Assembly: GCA_041390685.1 (NCBI GenBank)
Contig: JAWKPL010000001.1
Span: 2,170,001-2,234,000, forward strand
DNA: 64,000 nucleotides
Source: JAIBBD01 sp041390685
GTDB lineage: Bacteria; Chloroflexota; Dehalococcoidia; UBA2979
Reading direction: 5' to 3'
Part shown: positions 18,169 to 26,242 of the stretch, one piece after another
Position numbering within the stretch: position 1 is the stretch's first letter
Layout of the letters: every line of letters starts with the position of its first letter
Notes under the pieces: model-generated
What the model saw: the letters and a program-made list of their open reading frames with translations, nothing else
The model's database searches: none
What the model was told of the DNA's origin: nothing
Translations under genes and position numbers: made by a program

Positions 18169-18303
18169 GACGCCCTTTCGAGGTACGCGTACAGATCGAC
18201 GCGGGCATCCGAGACCGGTGACGGCGCGCACCGCGCACCGCGCCAACCCTCTCGCATACCCGCGCCTCGGACTTCGCCCCACCAATCACGCTACCATCGA
18301 GGC

Positions 18304-18570
18304 ATGACCGACGCATCGGCACGCCCCCGCCGTCCCCGCCACCCCATGCCTGGCGCCGTCCGCGAAGCTCTCGCGGCGCGCCGTCTCATGGCGGCGTACG
18401 AGGCTCGCCCCGCCTACCAGCGCAACGACTACCTCGGCTGGATCGCCCGCGCGCAGCGCTCCGAGACCCGTGAGCAGCGGCTCAACCAGATGCTCGGCGA
18501 ACTCACCGCCGGCGATGTGTACATGAACATGCCCTGGCGACCGCGCCGGGCGCGCGCCGTCGAGGCCTGA
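18304..18570 (+). CDS. Short YdeI/OmpD-associated C-terminal-domain protein
   Basis: 88 aa. The block QRNDYLGWIARAQRSETREQ with the following RLNQMLGEL matches the C-terminal helical domain of the YdeI/OmpD-associated family, sometimes called bacteriocin-protection proteins. The usual N-terminal domain is missing, so this is a stand-alone short version. The function is uncertain. It is divergent from glgX. Confidence 0.7.
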   Translation: MTDASARPRRPRHPMPGAVREALAARRLMAAYEARPAYQRNDYLGWIARAQRSETREQRLNQMLGELTAGDVYMNMPWRPRRARAVEA

Positions 18571-18609
18571 CCGGCCATCCGGGTAGCAACCAGGGCGAGG
18601 ATCGAAGTG

Positions 18610-18685
18610 TGGTGGAGGTGAGGGGATTCGAACCCCTGGCCTCTGCGATGCGAACGCAGCGCTCTCCCAGCTGAGCTACACCCCC
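18610..18685 (-). tRNA. tRNA-Ala (anticodon CGC)
   Basis: The minus-strand cloverleaf has acceptor GGGGGTG/CACCTCC, anticodon loop TTCGCAT with anticodon CGC, T-arm CAGGG-TTCGAAT-CCCCT, discriminator A and an encoded CCA end. Confidence 0.96.
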
Positions 18686-18764
18686 ACAGAGGCAGACTCC
18701 GAGTATATGAACCCCCTCCGCCCAGCGGCAAACGCGCCCGCGCGCGTCGCCGCCGACGTGCGGG

Positions 18765-19610
18765 CTACGGCAAGATCGCGAACACCCGCGCCGGGAACCC
18801 CGACCCGTCCGCCGGCTTCGGGAACGACACCACCACCAGCGCCCCCCACTCCGGCGCCGCCTCGAGGTTCGCGAGCAACTCGATCTGGTAATGGTTCAGC
18901 CCCAGGATGTACGCCTCGAGGGAGTAGTCGTCCCGGCTCGTCGCCACGCCCGGGTCCGTGTCCGTCGTCTCATGCCCGGACGCGGTGATCCCCCGCTCCT
19001 CGTATAAGTACTCCAGCACCTGGCGGCTCCACCCCGGATAGTGCGCCACGCCCGAGGCGTCCCGGTTCGCCATCGCCGCGGAGTCCGGCCACCGCGACGA
19101 CCAGCCCGTCCGCATCGCCACGAACGCCCCCGCCGGCACCGGCCCGTGGCGCGACTCCCACGCCCGCACGTCGTCCATCGTGATCGTGTAGTCGGGATCC
19201 GCCTCGACCTGCCGCGTCACATCGAAGACGACCAGCGGGAGGATCATCTCCTCCAGCGGGATCTCGTCGACCGTCCGCAACCCCTCGACGAAGTGCGCCG
19301 GCGGGTCGACGTGCGTCCCCCACTGCCCGACGTGCGTGTACTGCTCCGCGAAGAACCCCGTCCCGAGGGCGCCCGGCCCCGGCGGTTCGTCGTCGTACCA
19401 GAACAGCAACTCCCGCTCCTCGTCCGGGAACCCCGGCCAGTGCGGAATCCCCGGCCCGAACGCATGCGTCAGGTCAACGAACTCCCGCCCCCGCAGCTCC
19501 CCCAGCACCCCCGCAAGGCCCTCGTCATCACCCGCCCCACACCCGAGGAACAACCCCGCCGAGGCGATCAGCAGCAACGCCAGTCCCATCGCCCTCGTTA
19601 ACGACCCCAT
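18765..19610 (-). CDS. Cyclase-family (kynurenine-formamidase-like) metal-dependent hydrolase, lipoprotein
   Basis: 281 aa. The signal peptide has a lipobox ending LFLGC (Cys24). The cyclase/KynB fold is recognised by the opening VDLTHAFGPGIPHWPGF and the metal motif HVGQWGTHVDPPAHF (HxGTHxDxPxH), with a later His/Glu pair in ITASGHETTDTDPG. These enzymes hydrolyse amide or ester bonds using Zn or Mn. A secreted, lipid-anchored form is less usual. The real substrate is unknown. Confidence 0.88.
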   Translation of the reverse strand: MGSLTRAMGLALLLIASAGLFLGCGAGDDEGLAGVLGELRGREFVDLTHAFGPGIPHWPGFPDEERELLFWYDDEPPGPGALGTGFFAEQYTHVGQWGTHVDPPAHFVEGLRTVDEIPLEEMILPLVVFDVTRQVEADPDYTITMDDVRAWESRHGPVPAGAFVAMRTGWSSRWPDSAAMANRDASGVAHYPGWSRQVLEYLYEERGITASGHETTDTDPGVATSRDDYSLEAYILGLNHYQIELLANLEAAPEWGALVVVSFPKPADGSGFPARVFAILP

Positions 19611-19631
19611 CGAGCTACGCCCTCTCCTGCC

Positions 19632-20105
19632 TTACTTCCCGGACCAGCCGTCCCTTCGCAGGGTCCGCAGGACAGAGATCCAGGCCCATACCAGCAGTGG
19701 CGACGGCACAAGTACAAGGGTGAGGTTGTTCGTGAGGGCGAACTGCACGGCGATCATTCCAGTAAGGAACAGCGCCCAGACTGCCCTCCCTTGTGCTCTC
19801 GACCAATTGCTCGAGGCGAGGCGCTCCGACGGCTGTAACTCAAGGGCGAATAGGATCGAGGTGAAGGTGCAAAAGATAACCCCCGTCCAGAGCCTCAGGA
19901 ATGCCGCAAGAGCTAGCGCGAGGATCTGCGTGCCCAGGAGCAGAGCCGGGATTGCCCGGTGGTGCCTGAGGCTGGGTCGAAGCATCTCGCCGCCGATCTG
20001 GATCACTCGCTGGTCATGTGCGTTCCGATCGACGTCCGCTCGAGCCCCCGCCATGGGCCGGGCCATACTCCCGAGCGCGCAGCCGCCCGTGACCTGCTCG
20101 AGCAA
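19632..20105 (-). CDS. Small membrane protein in a low-GC patch, related to its neighbour
   Basis: Up to 157 aa; the true start is unsettled (TTG at 20105, or ATG at 19985 giving 117 aa). Two to four hydrophobic helices are seen. The segment FALELQPSERLASSNWSRAQ followed by WALFLTGM parallels CALNLQPVARLSRGRTL then WIVALALL in the adjacent gene, so the two look like diverged tandem copies. The base composition is lower in GC than the flanking genes. No function is assigned. Confidence 0.45.
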   Translation of the reverse strand: MLEQVTGGCALGSMARPMAGARADVDRNAHDQRVIQIGGEMLRPSLRHHRAIPALLLGTQILALALAAFLRLWTGVIFCTFTSILFALELQPSERLASSNWSRAQGRAVWALFLTGMIAVQFALTNNLTLVLVPSPLLVWAWISVLRTLRRDGWSGK

Positions 20106-20635
20106 CTTGCGCGGGAGTAGCGAGTGGTTCGCGGTCGGGGCTCGGTGCGGGGTGAACGTGCTGAAGACGTGATCGGTGGACGATCCTGAACGGTCGTTGC
20201 GTGGGACCGGGTCGCGCGGGCGCGAGTCTCGACGCAGGAGTGGCGTTTATTCTGGTGGCTCCCGTCTGCTGCCCCCCGCCGCGACATGAGGGCTCGCGTC
20301 GACGTAGACAGCAGATACCAGGCTGACACGACGAGAAACAGAAGGAGCACATCCTCTCGCGTCACGCCGGACTGCAGCCAGACCAGGAGTGCGAGCGCGA
20401 CGATCCAGACGACGCCATCGTGCTGCGGGGAGAGCGTGCGACCCCGCGAGAGCCGCGCGACTGGTTGGAGGTTCAACGCGCAGCGGAGTATCAGGTAACC
20501 GCCGACTGCAACGAGGAACCAGGATCCGAAAACCGCCGCTGCGATGACCGCGGGGGTAAGCATCGCGATCAGGACGGTCAGAAGGATTGGATCGCTTCGT
20601 CTTCGTGGGCTCACGGCGATCATCCAGCGCCCCAC
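20003..20635 (-). CDS. Small membrane protein in a low-GC patch, C-terminal part doubtful
   Basis: The open frame encodes 210 aa, but only the first 120 are protein-like: helices at about 17-35, 37-52, 74-86 and 93-107. The last 90 residues are Arg/Ser/Thr-rich, look non-coding and overlap the next gene, which may mean a degraded end or a frameshift. The helix layout and the LNLQP block match the downstream neighbour. It lies where trmD and rplS often follow rimM. Confidence 0.42.
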   Translation of the reverse strand: MGRWMIAVSPRRRSDPILLTVLIAMLTPAVIAAAVFGSWFLVAVGGYLILRCALNLQPVARLSRGRTLSPQHDGVVWIVALALLVWLQSGVTREDVLLLFLVVSAWYLLSTSTRALMSRRGAADGSHQNKRHSCVETRARATRSHATTVQDRPPITSSARSPRTEPRPRTTRYSRASCSSRSRAAARSGVWPGPWRGLERTSIGTHMTSE

Positions 20636-20757
20636 GCCAGTTGAGGGCGATTGCGGGCCAACACAGCTCGTCGGGTCTCCGGCGGCGCTGCAAGTGTAGT
20701 CGGCGGCGCTCCAGTCGGGGAACAGGACCCTGACAACGCGGGACGGCCGCCGCCCCC

Positions 20758-21258
20758 TTACTCCAGCAACCCCGGCATCGGCTCGATCGTCATCCGCCCT
20801 GCCTCGATGTCCACCGACAGCACCACGTCCGCGATCGCCGGGATCAACGCGTCGGCCTTCCCCGACCGCGCGATCACATACACGTCGTTCGCCCCCGTCG
20901 TCAGCACTTCCTTCAGCCGCCCGATGTGCTCCCCCGCAGCCGTCACCACCTCCAGCCCTTCGAGGTCGTGCAGGTAGTACTCCCCCTCCGGCAAGGGCGC
21001 CAGGTCGGCCTCATCGATCTCGATCAGCGCCCCCCGCAGCGCCTCCGCCGCCGTCCGATCCTCGAACCCCTCGAAACGCATGCACGGATACCCCTGCGGG
21101 TACCTCACATCGAGGACGCGCCGCGGCTCCCCGCCGACGTACAGCGTCGCGCCCTGAACGAGTCGCTCCGGGTTCGAGGTCAGTGGCGTCACCTTCACGT
21201 GCCCGCGCACGCCCCACACGCCGTTGATGCGGCCGACCGCCACCCGGCCCGCCGTCAC
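20758..21258 (-). CDS. rimM: Ribosome maturation factor RimM
   Basis: 166 aa, GTG start at 21258. RimM helps 30S subunit maturation by binding S19. The N-terminal beta-barrel (VAVGRINGVWGVRGHVKV) and the C-terminal PRC-barrel domain (EGEYYLHDLEGLEVVTAAGE ... IPAIADVVLSVDIEAG) are both clear. It is the third gene of an rpsP-khpA-rimM operon with short gaps. The usual next gene, trmD, is absent. Confidence 0.95.
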   Translation of the reverse strand: MTAGRVAVGRINGVWGVRGHVKVTPLTSNPERLVQGATLYVGGEPRRVLDVRYPQGYPCMRFEGFEDRTAAEALRGALIEIDEADLAPLPEGEYYLHDLEGLEVVTAAGEHIGRLKEVLTTGANDVYVIARSGKADALIPAIADVVLSVDIEAGRMTIEPMPGLLE

Positions 21259-21282
21259 GAGGTCGCCCCTATCGGAGGTCGC

Positions 21283-21510
21283 CTACTCGATGTCGAGCGT
21301 GGCGCGCACGCCCGCCCGCGTCGCCGCGACATACAGCAGCGAACGGATCGCGTTCGCGATCCGCCCTTCACGGCCGATGATCCGGCCCTTGTCCTCTTCC
21401 GCCACCGTCAGCCGCAGCACGATCCGGTCGCCGAACCGCTCCTCCTCGACCACCACCTGGTCGGGATGCCGCGCCAGCGCCTTTGCGAGGTACTCCACGA
21501 GTGCCTTCAT
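21283..21510 (-). CDS. khpA: KhpA-type KH-domain RNA-binding protein
   Basis: 75 aa single KH domain with the motif GRIIGREGRIANAIRSLL (GxxG loop). It binds RNA; in Gram-positives KhpA pairs with KhpB and affects growth and division. The position between rpsP and rimM is the standard one. GAGGAG lies 6 nt before the ATG. Confidence 0.95.
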   Translation of the reverse strand: MKALVEYLAKALARHPDQVVVEEERFGDRIVLRLTVAEEDKGRIIGREGRIANAIRSLLYVAATRAGVRATLDIE

Positions 21511-21531
21511 CGTGACTCCTCGCCCTCGCCG

Positions 21532-21969
21532 CTACTCCGAGGCCGCTTCGTCCGCGTCCCCGCCCTCCGAGGCCGCCTCCGCCGCCGCGGCAGCTTCCGC
21601 GGCCGCCGCCTCAGCGGCTGCCTTAGCCGCGGCCTCTTCCGCCGCCTTCGCGGCCGCGGCCTCCTCGGCCGCCTTCTGCGCCGCCACCTCCGCGTTCGAG
21701 GGCTTCGTCGCCCGCTTCGGCGGCTCCACCGTCGTCAGCCCCTGCTTGTACAGCAGCCGGTGCACCGTCTCCGAGGGCGTCGCCCCCTGCCCGAGCCAGT
21801 GGCGGACGCGGTCCTCCTTCAGCTCCAGCGTGCTCGGCTTCGTCCGCGGGTTGTAGTGACCCACCACCTCCACGAAGTCCCCATCGCGCTTGGCGCGCGC
21901 GTCCGCCACCACCACGCGGTAGCTGGGCTGCTTCGTCTTGCCGGTGCGGCGGAGCCGAATCTTGAGCAT
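21532..21969 (-). CDS. rpsP: 30S ribosomal protein S16 with long Ala/Glu-rich tail
   Basis: 145 aa from the ATG at 21969. Residues 1-85 are canonical S16 (MLKIRLRRTGKTKQPSYRVV ... GHYNPRTKP). The tail from about 93 to 145 is a low-complexity Ala/Glu/Lys stretch likely to be a charged helix; many S16 proteins lack it. It is the first gene of the operon with khpA and rimM. Confidence 0.96.
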   Translation of the reverse strand: MLKIRLRRTGKTKQPSYRVVVADARAKRDGDFVEVVGHYNPRTKPSTLELKEDRVRHWLGQGATPSETVHRLLYKQGLTTVEPPKRATKPSNAEVAAQKAAEEAAAAKAAEEAAAKAAAEAAAAEAAAAAEAASEGGDADEAASE

Positions 21970-22098
21970 AGGTCGTCGAGCCTCGTTCCTCGCCACCCCG
22001 GCCCTGCCGAGGTATGCGGTCAATCCCTCTGATCTTCGGTAGTTCGTGTGCCCCCGCCCCGCGGGCGCGGCAGACACGCAAGTATAAGCCGCTCGCCG

Positions 22099-22629
22099 CT
22101 AGAGAACACCGCCCGAGGCCTCGCCCCGCGCGTCCGCCAGCGCCTGCGCGATCCACGGCCCCTTCGCTTCCGTGTACCCCACCCGGTCATGCGGCAGGTA
22201 CCGCGCCCCGAGGTCAGCCTTCAGACGCGCGTACTCCGCCGCCCGCTCAGGCCGCCCCCGCAGATAGTCCCGCAGGTCGACGTGGTCGCGGTGCGGCTTG
22301 CTTCCCGCCACCACCACGTACAGGTGATGCTCCACGCCCGCAAGCGCTCCGTTCGAGGGTGCCTCGAACGCCTCCCGCTCCGGCACCCCCTGGTCCCCCG
22401 TGTGCCGGTACCCCAGCCCCTCGAGGATCGCCACCGCCCGCCCGATGTCCTCGCCGCGTCGCACTACCACGTCCACATCGATGATCGGCTTCGCTGCCAG
22501 CCCCACCACCGAGGTGCTCCCCACGTGCTCCACGGACGCCCCGATTGCGGCCACCGACGGCCCGATCACCGCCCGCACCCCCTCGAACCCCTCCGCCCAC
22601 CGAGGGTCGTACGCCACCACCTCAACCAC
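22099..22629 (-). CDS. GrpB/UPF0157-family nucleotidyltransferase-fold protein
   Basis: 176 aa from the GTG at 22629, which has GGGGAG 5 nt upstream; the open frame continues upstream but is not protein-like there. The family signature is clear: VEVVAYDPRWAEGF, EHVGSTSVVGLAAKPIIDVD (the nucleotidyltransferase GS...D-D pattern) and a C-terminal His/Arg-rich KPHRDHVDLRDYL segment. Family function is not settled. It lies between ffh and rpsP, genes that are usually adjacent. Confidence 0.9.
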   Translation of the reverse strand: MVEVVAYDPRWAEGFEGVRAVIGPSVAAIGASVEHVGSTSVVGLAAKPIIDVDVVVRRGEDIGRAVAILEGLGYRHTGDQGVPEREAFEAPSNGALAGVEHHLYVVVAGSKPHRDHVDLRDYLRGRPERAAEYARLKADLGARYLPHDRVGYTEAKGPWIAQALADARGEASGGVL

Positions 22630-22922
22630 GCGACTCCCCTTCCGCGGAGCCTTCCAATCGCCCCCGCCGACACCGATCCAAGCGTTCTGGGCTACCGCGA
22701 ATCGACGAGAAGCGGCGATGCAAGCAGGCGAAGCCCGTGCGAGGACGCCCAAACGCCGATCTCGCCACCGCCGCGCGCGCGAGCAACGCCCCGAACGCCG
22801 AGGGCTCCCCACCCCATCGACGCAGCTCCGGGCGCCGCAGGCCAATCGCCCTTCGTAAGGTGGGCGGCGTAGGTAGGCTGGCCGCCGGAGGCGGCCCGCG
22901 CCGCGGAGGCGGCGCCGATAGT
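22630..22922. other. 293-bp intergenic region with short GC palindromes
   Basis: No gene seen. The end near 22880-22915 contains GGCCGCC/GGCGGCC-type inverted repeats and a piece (AAGGTGGGCGG) like the dispersed repeat at 9.1 and 25.8 kb. Confidence 0.35.
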
Positions 22923-24266
22923 TCAGAAGCCGAGCATGCGGCGCAGGCCGCCCGCGCCCCCGCTGCCCTTCCCGCCCGTCATCGCCTGCATCAGCTTCTT
23001 CGCCTGGTTGAACTGGTTCAGCATCCGGTTCACATCCGCCGGCGTCGTCCCCGACCCATGCGCGATGCGACGTCGACGCGACCCGTTCAGAATGTCCGGC
23101 CGCCGCCGCTCCTCCATCGTCATCGACTGAATGATCGCCGTCGTCTGCTTGAAGTAATCCTCATCGAGGGACGCGCCGCCCATCTGCGCCTTCAGACCGC
23201 CCATCCCCGGCATCATGTCCAGGAGCCCCGACAGCGGCCCCATCTTCTTCACCTGCTCCATCTGCTGCAGGAAATCCTCGAGGTCGAACTCCCCCCGCTG
23301 CATCCGCCGCGCGACATCCTTCACGTCGCGCTCGCCGATCGTCTCCCGCGCCTTCTCCACCAGCGACACCACGTCGCCCATCCCGAGCACCCGCGACGCG
23401 AACCGGTCCGGGTGGAACGCCTCCAGCGCCTCGAGGCGTTCGCCCGTCGTGATGAACTTCACCGGCAGCCCCGTCACCTGCCGCACCGACAGCACCGCGC
23501 CGCCGCGGGCATCCGAGTCCACCTTCGTCACCACGATCCCCGTGCCCTCGACCGCCTCGTCGAACTCCTTCGCGAGGTTCACCGCCTCCTGGCCCGTCAT
23601 CGAATCCACGACGATCAGCACCTCGGTCGGATCGATCTCATCCGCCAGCGCCGCCAGCTCGTCCGCAAAATCGTCGTCGAGGGCCACTGCCCCCCGCGTG
23701 TCCACGATCACCGCGTTGGCGTTCAGCCGCTCCGCTTCGCGCAGCGCCCGCTTCCCCACCGCCGGCGCCGGCGCCTCCCGCTCCTCCGCGTACACCGGCA
23801 CGCCGATCTGCTGTCCCAGCACCTGCAGCTGCTCCGTCGCCGCCACCCGCTCGAAGTCCGTCGCCACGAGGAGCGGACGCATCCCCTGCGACTTCAAGTG
23901 CAGCCCGAGGCGTGCGGCCAGCGTCGTCTTCCCCGACCCCTTCACCCCGCACACCAGGATCTTCGTCGCCCCCTGCGAGGCACGCTGCAGCGGCTCCTGG
24001 TTCCCCCCCAGGATCTCCACCAGCTGCTCGTTCACGATCCCGATCACCTGCTGCGCCGGCGTGATCGACTGCATCACGTCCTGGCCCAGCGCCTTCTCGC
24101 GCACCGCCGCGACGAAGTCCCGCACCACCTTGAAGTTCACATCCGCCTCGAGCAGCGCCACGCGCACCTCGCGCAGCGCCACATCGAGGTCAGCCTCCGT
24201 GATCTTCCCGTGCGACCCCAGCCGCTTGAAGGTCCCCTGCAGTCGTTCCGAAAGTGCGTCCAGCAT
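22923..24266 (-). CDS. ffh: Signal recognition particle GTPase Ffh with atypical G3 motif
   Basis: 447 aa from the ATG at 24266. Binds SRP RNA and signal sequences and delivers ribosomes to FtsY. The N domain (1-85), G domain with G1 GVKGSGKT, G4 TKVD and the SRP-specific LGMGD all fit. The M domain ends in the RNA-binding GSGTTPADVNRMLNQFNQAK. The G3 motif reads DTRGA instead of the nearly invariant DTAGR, and the preceding DxxRPAA motif reads DFERVAA. The reading frame is intact on both sides, so this is not a frameshift. The M domain lacks a long Met-rich tail. Confidence 0.95.
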   Translation of the reverse strand: MLDALSERLQGTFKRLGSHGKITEADLDVALREVRVALLEADVNFKVVRDFVAAVREKALGQDVMQSITPAQQVIGIVNEQLVEILGGNQEPLQRASQGATKILVCGVKGSGKTTLAARLGLHLKSQGMRPLLVATDFERVAATEQLQVLGQQIGVPVYAEEREAPAPAVGKRALREAERLNANAVIVDTRGAVALDDDFADELAALADEIDPTEVLIVVDSMTGQEAVNLAKEFDEAVEGTGIVVTKVDSDARGGAVLSVRQVTGLPVKFITTGERLEALEAFHPDRFASRVLGMGDVVSLVEKARETIGERDVKDVARRMQRGEFDLEDFLQQMEQVKKMGPLSGLLDMMPGMGGLKAQMGGASLDEDYFKQTTAIIQSMTMEERRRPDILNGSRRRRIAHGSGTTPADVNRMLNQFNQAKKLMQAMTGGKGSGGAGGLRRMLGF

Positions 24267-24300
24267 GTCTAGGAGTGTAGCGGGGCAGCCGAGGCGGGGG

Positions 24301-25668
24301 CTAGGCGGCGGTTCCAACCGCCCGAAGGCTGATCAGTCGTTCGTTCGCGTGCGCCCGTACTTTGGACCCAGCAGGTAGGAGGCAAAGGCAGGCTTGGTAC
24401 AGGGCGACGGCTCGCTCTGGATCGAAATAGTCGTCGTTGAGGACTGCCGCGCCAAACGCGAATACCGGATCGAGTGCTTCTGCGGCCCGTTCTAACCAGA
24501 GAATGGCTTCGCCCGCAGTCTGATAAGGGACGCCGCGCTTCCTTGCCTGCCGGTAGCTTACGAGTGCCGAGTCGAATTGCTTGTTCTGCAGGCGAAACAC
24601 TGCCTGATTCAAGAGAAAGGCAGACGGAAGCTTCTCACGAAGCAGGCCCTTCAATATGCCGTTCGCCGCCATCGCCCCTCTCAAGTCACCGAGGAGGAAT
24701 CGGGCGCTGATCAAGACCGAGTACGCGGCCCCATTCTGAGGATCGATTCGAATCGCTGTCTCGGCTTCTCGGAGAGCTGTCGTAACCTCCTCGGTCGCAT
24801 CGCCTGGCAACGGGAGCTGCGATGCCCAGGGAGCGATCCGCAAGACGGAAAGCACTCGTCGAGCAACCTTCTTATGAGGCAGTTCCCTGGTGTCTAACTC
24901 GAGTGATTCGGTGAGTAGTGTGATCGCGGGATTCCGAATACCACTCACAGCGAGCGCAAGTCCGATTTGGTATTTCGATATCGCCGCTAGGTTGTTACCT
25001 ACCAGTGGCAGTTCGATGACGTCGTTCTTCAGGCTCACCCTATAGTTGCGGTCGGCTGTGTGAACGAGTTGCAAGTCTGACCGGAGCGCCTCCTGAGTCT
25101 GCGCGGCGAGCTCTCTGTGACGCACGAAGAAGCCGATTCGGCCGAGATCGATAGTCGGATCGCCCGCCACAGATCCAGCAGTCCCCTGCGACCAAATCAC
25201 GCACACGCTGCGGGACCTAAGAGCGATCGTCCCGGCGGTTTCCGCGCTATCCACGCGGACGTGGTATGGCAGCTTCCTAACTACCATGGTCAATGGTGCC
25301 AGATCATGGGACTGCGCGTCAGCGTGAAGGAGATCGACAAGGGCGTCGAGGGCTGCGCGGACTTCGTTTCGCTCAGCCATGGTCCCCGAGCAGCGAAATG
25401 AAACGAGGATACCAATCTCATTTGACTTGAACTTCGGCGGGCGTCTTTGAAGCCACCAAACAAGTGCCACAGTGACCGAGCCGGCCAGACCGCCTCCAAA
25501 CTGAATGGTCACGGGGGTTCCCAGAAGTCGAATCAGGTACGCGGGAACTGCGAAAGCAAGGAGAGAGTATAGGGCCAGTCCCGCTGGGGAGGTCCAGGGC
25601 AGCCGGTCGATTAGCCGCAGGACAATCGCGTTCATTCGATCACTCGCTAAGACCGTTGTCGAGATCAT
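24301..25668 (-). CDS. Low-GC membrane-anchored protein with TPR-like C-terminal half, unknown function
   Basis: 455 aa from the ATG at 25668 (an internal ATG at 25635 is also possible; neither has a strong ribosome site). Two hydrophobic helices (about 27-45 and 52-70) are followed by a mixed alpha/beta cytosolic domain (about 75-230) with no motif I recognise. A helical, TPR-like region follows (about 235-450), with pairs such as ALREAETAIRIDPQNGAAYS and the repeat of A..Y..A patterns. GC is clearly lower than in ffh and amt on either side, which suggests acquisition. It could be a sensor or scaffold; that is speculation. Confidence 0.6.
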   Translation of the reverse strand: MISTTVLASDRMNAIVLRLIDRLPWTSPAGLALYSLLAFAVPAYLIRLLGTPVTIQFGGGLAGSVTVALVWWLQRRPPKFKSNEIGILVSFRCSGTMAERNEVRAALDALVDLLHADAQSHDLAPLTMVVRKLPYHVRVDSAETAGTIALRSRSVCVIWSQGTAGSVAGDPTIDLGRIGFFVRHRELAAQTQEALRSDLQLVHTADRNYRVSLKNDVIELPLVGNNLAAISKYQIGLALAVSGIRNPAITLLTESLELDTRELPHKKVARRVLSVLRIAPWASQLPLPGDATEEVTTALREAETAIRIDPQNGAAYSVLISARFLLGDLRGAMAANGILKGLLREKLPSAFLLNQAVFRLQNKQFDSALVSYRQARKRGVPYQTAGEAILWLERAAEALDPVFAFGAAVLNDDYFDPERAVALYQACLCLLPAGSKVRAHANERLISLRAVGTAA

Positions 25669-26242
25669 ACCAGAGCTTTCGCCGATCGCGGTCTCGGGCG
25701 GCTGAGCCGCACCACGACGGAGAACAGGGGTCCAGAGGGGGCGAAGCCCCCTCTCCAGGGCGGGAGGGCGGGCTCTCCGGAAAGGAACAGCCGGGCCGCA
25801 GAGCGGCCCGCCCAAACCGGCGCGCGCAGCGCGCCAGCCCCTGCGGCCCACCCCCGCCCCACCTCGAGGGCCCCGGCCCCCGCCACAGCACCACCGCCTG
25901 AGCCACCCCTCGCCCACGAAGTGGGAGAGGGGCCGGGGGTGAGGGGACAGCGGCTCGCCTCAGTGACCCACCCCGAATCCCGCGGCCACCCCCGCCTCAC
26001 CTCAAAGCAGCGCCCCCGCCACGAGCCACCGCCCGAGGCACCCCTCGCCCGCGATGTGAGAGCGGGGCCCGGGCTGAGCCAGCACCCCCCGACCCACCGA
26101 GGACGCCCCGACCGCCGCCGTTGCCCCCAACCCGAATCTCCGAAACATCCCCGCAACGACAACGACACAGACCGTTCACCCACACGACACGGCCACGCAA
26201 CTCCAGCCGCCCAGACTCCTCACACAGAGGAGGAGGCGACTC
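25669..26242. other. 574-bp intergenic region with GC-rich repeats upstream of amt
   Basis: No credible gene. From about 25730 to 26070 it holds two blocks of the dispersed repeat (GAAGCCCCCTC, AACAGCCGGGCCGC, CTCGCCCACGAAGTGGGAGAGG and a variant CTCGCCCGCGATGTGAGAG). The last 150 bp are C/A-rich and lead to the amt ribosome site GAGGAGGAGG, so the amt promoter must be there, but I cannot place it. Confidence 0.45.
25730..25962. repeat. Dispersed GC-rich palindromic repeat, copy 2
   Basis: The motifs are in the same order as in the 9.1-kb copy: GGGCGGGAGGGCGGG, GGAACAGCCGGGCCGC, the GGCGCGCGCAGCGCGCC palindrome and CGAAGTGGGAGAGGGG ending GGGTGAGGGG. It is about 100 bp longer than copy 1 through an internal C-rich insert. 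Confidence 0.5.

Noticed and set aside
20003..20270. Long Arg/Ser-rich C-terminal part of the small membrane protein as a real domain
   Set aside because: Composition is like non-coding DNA and it overlaps the next gene; more likely a run-through open frame.
22545..24272. 575-codon plus-strand open frame opposite ffh
   Set aside because: Shadow of ffh; composition is not protein-like.
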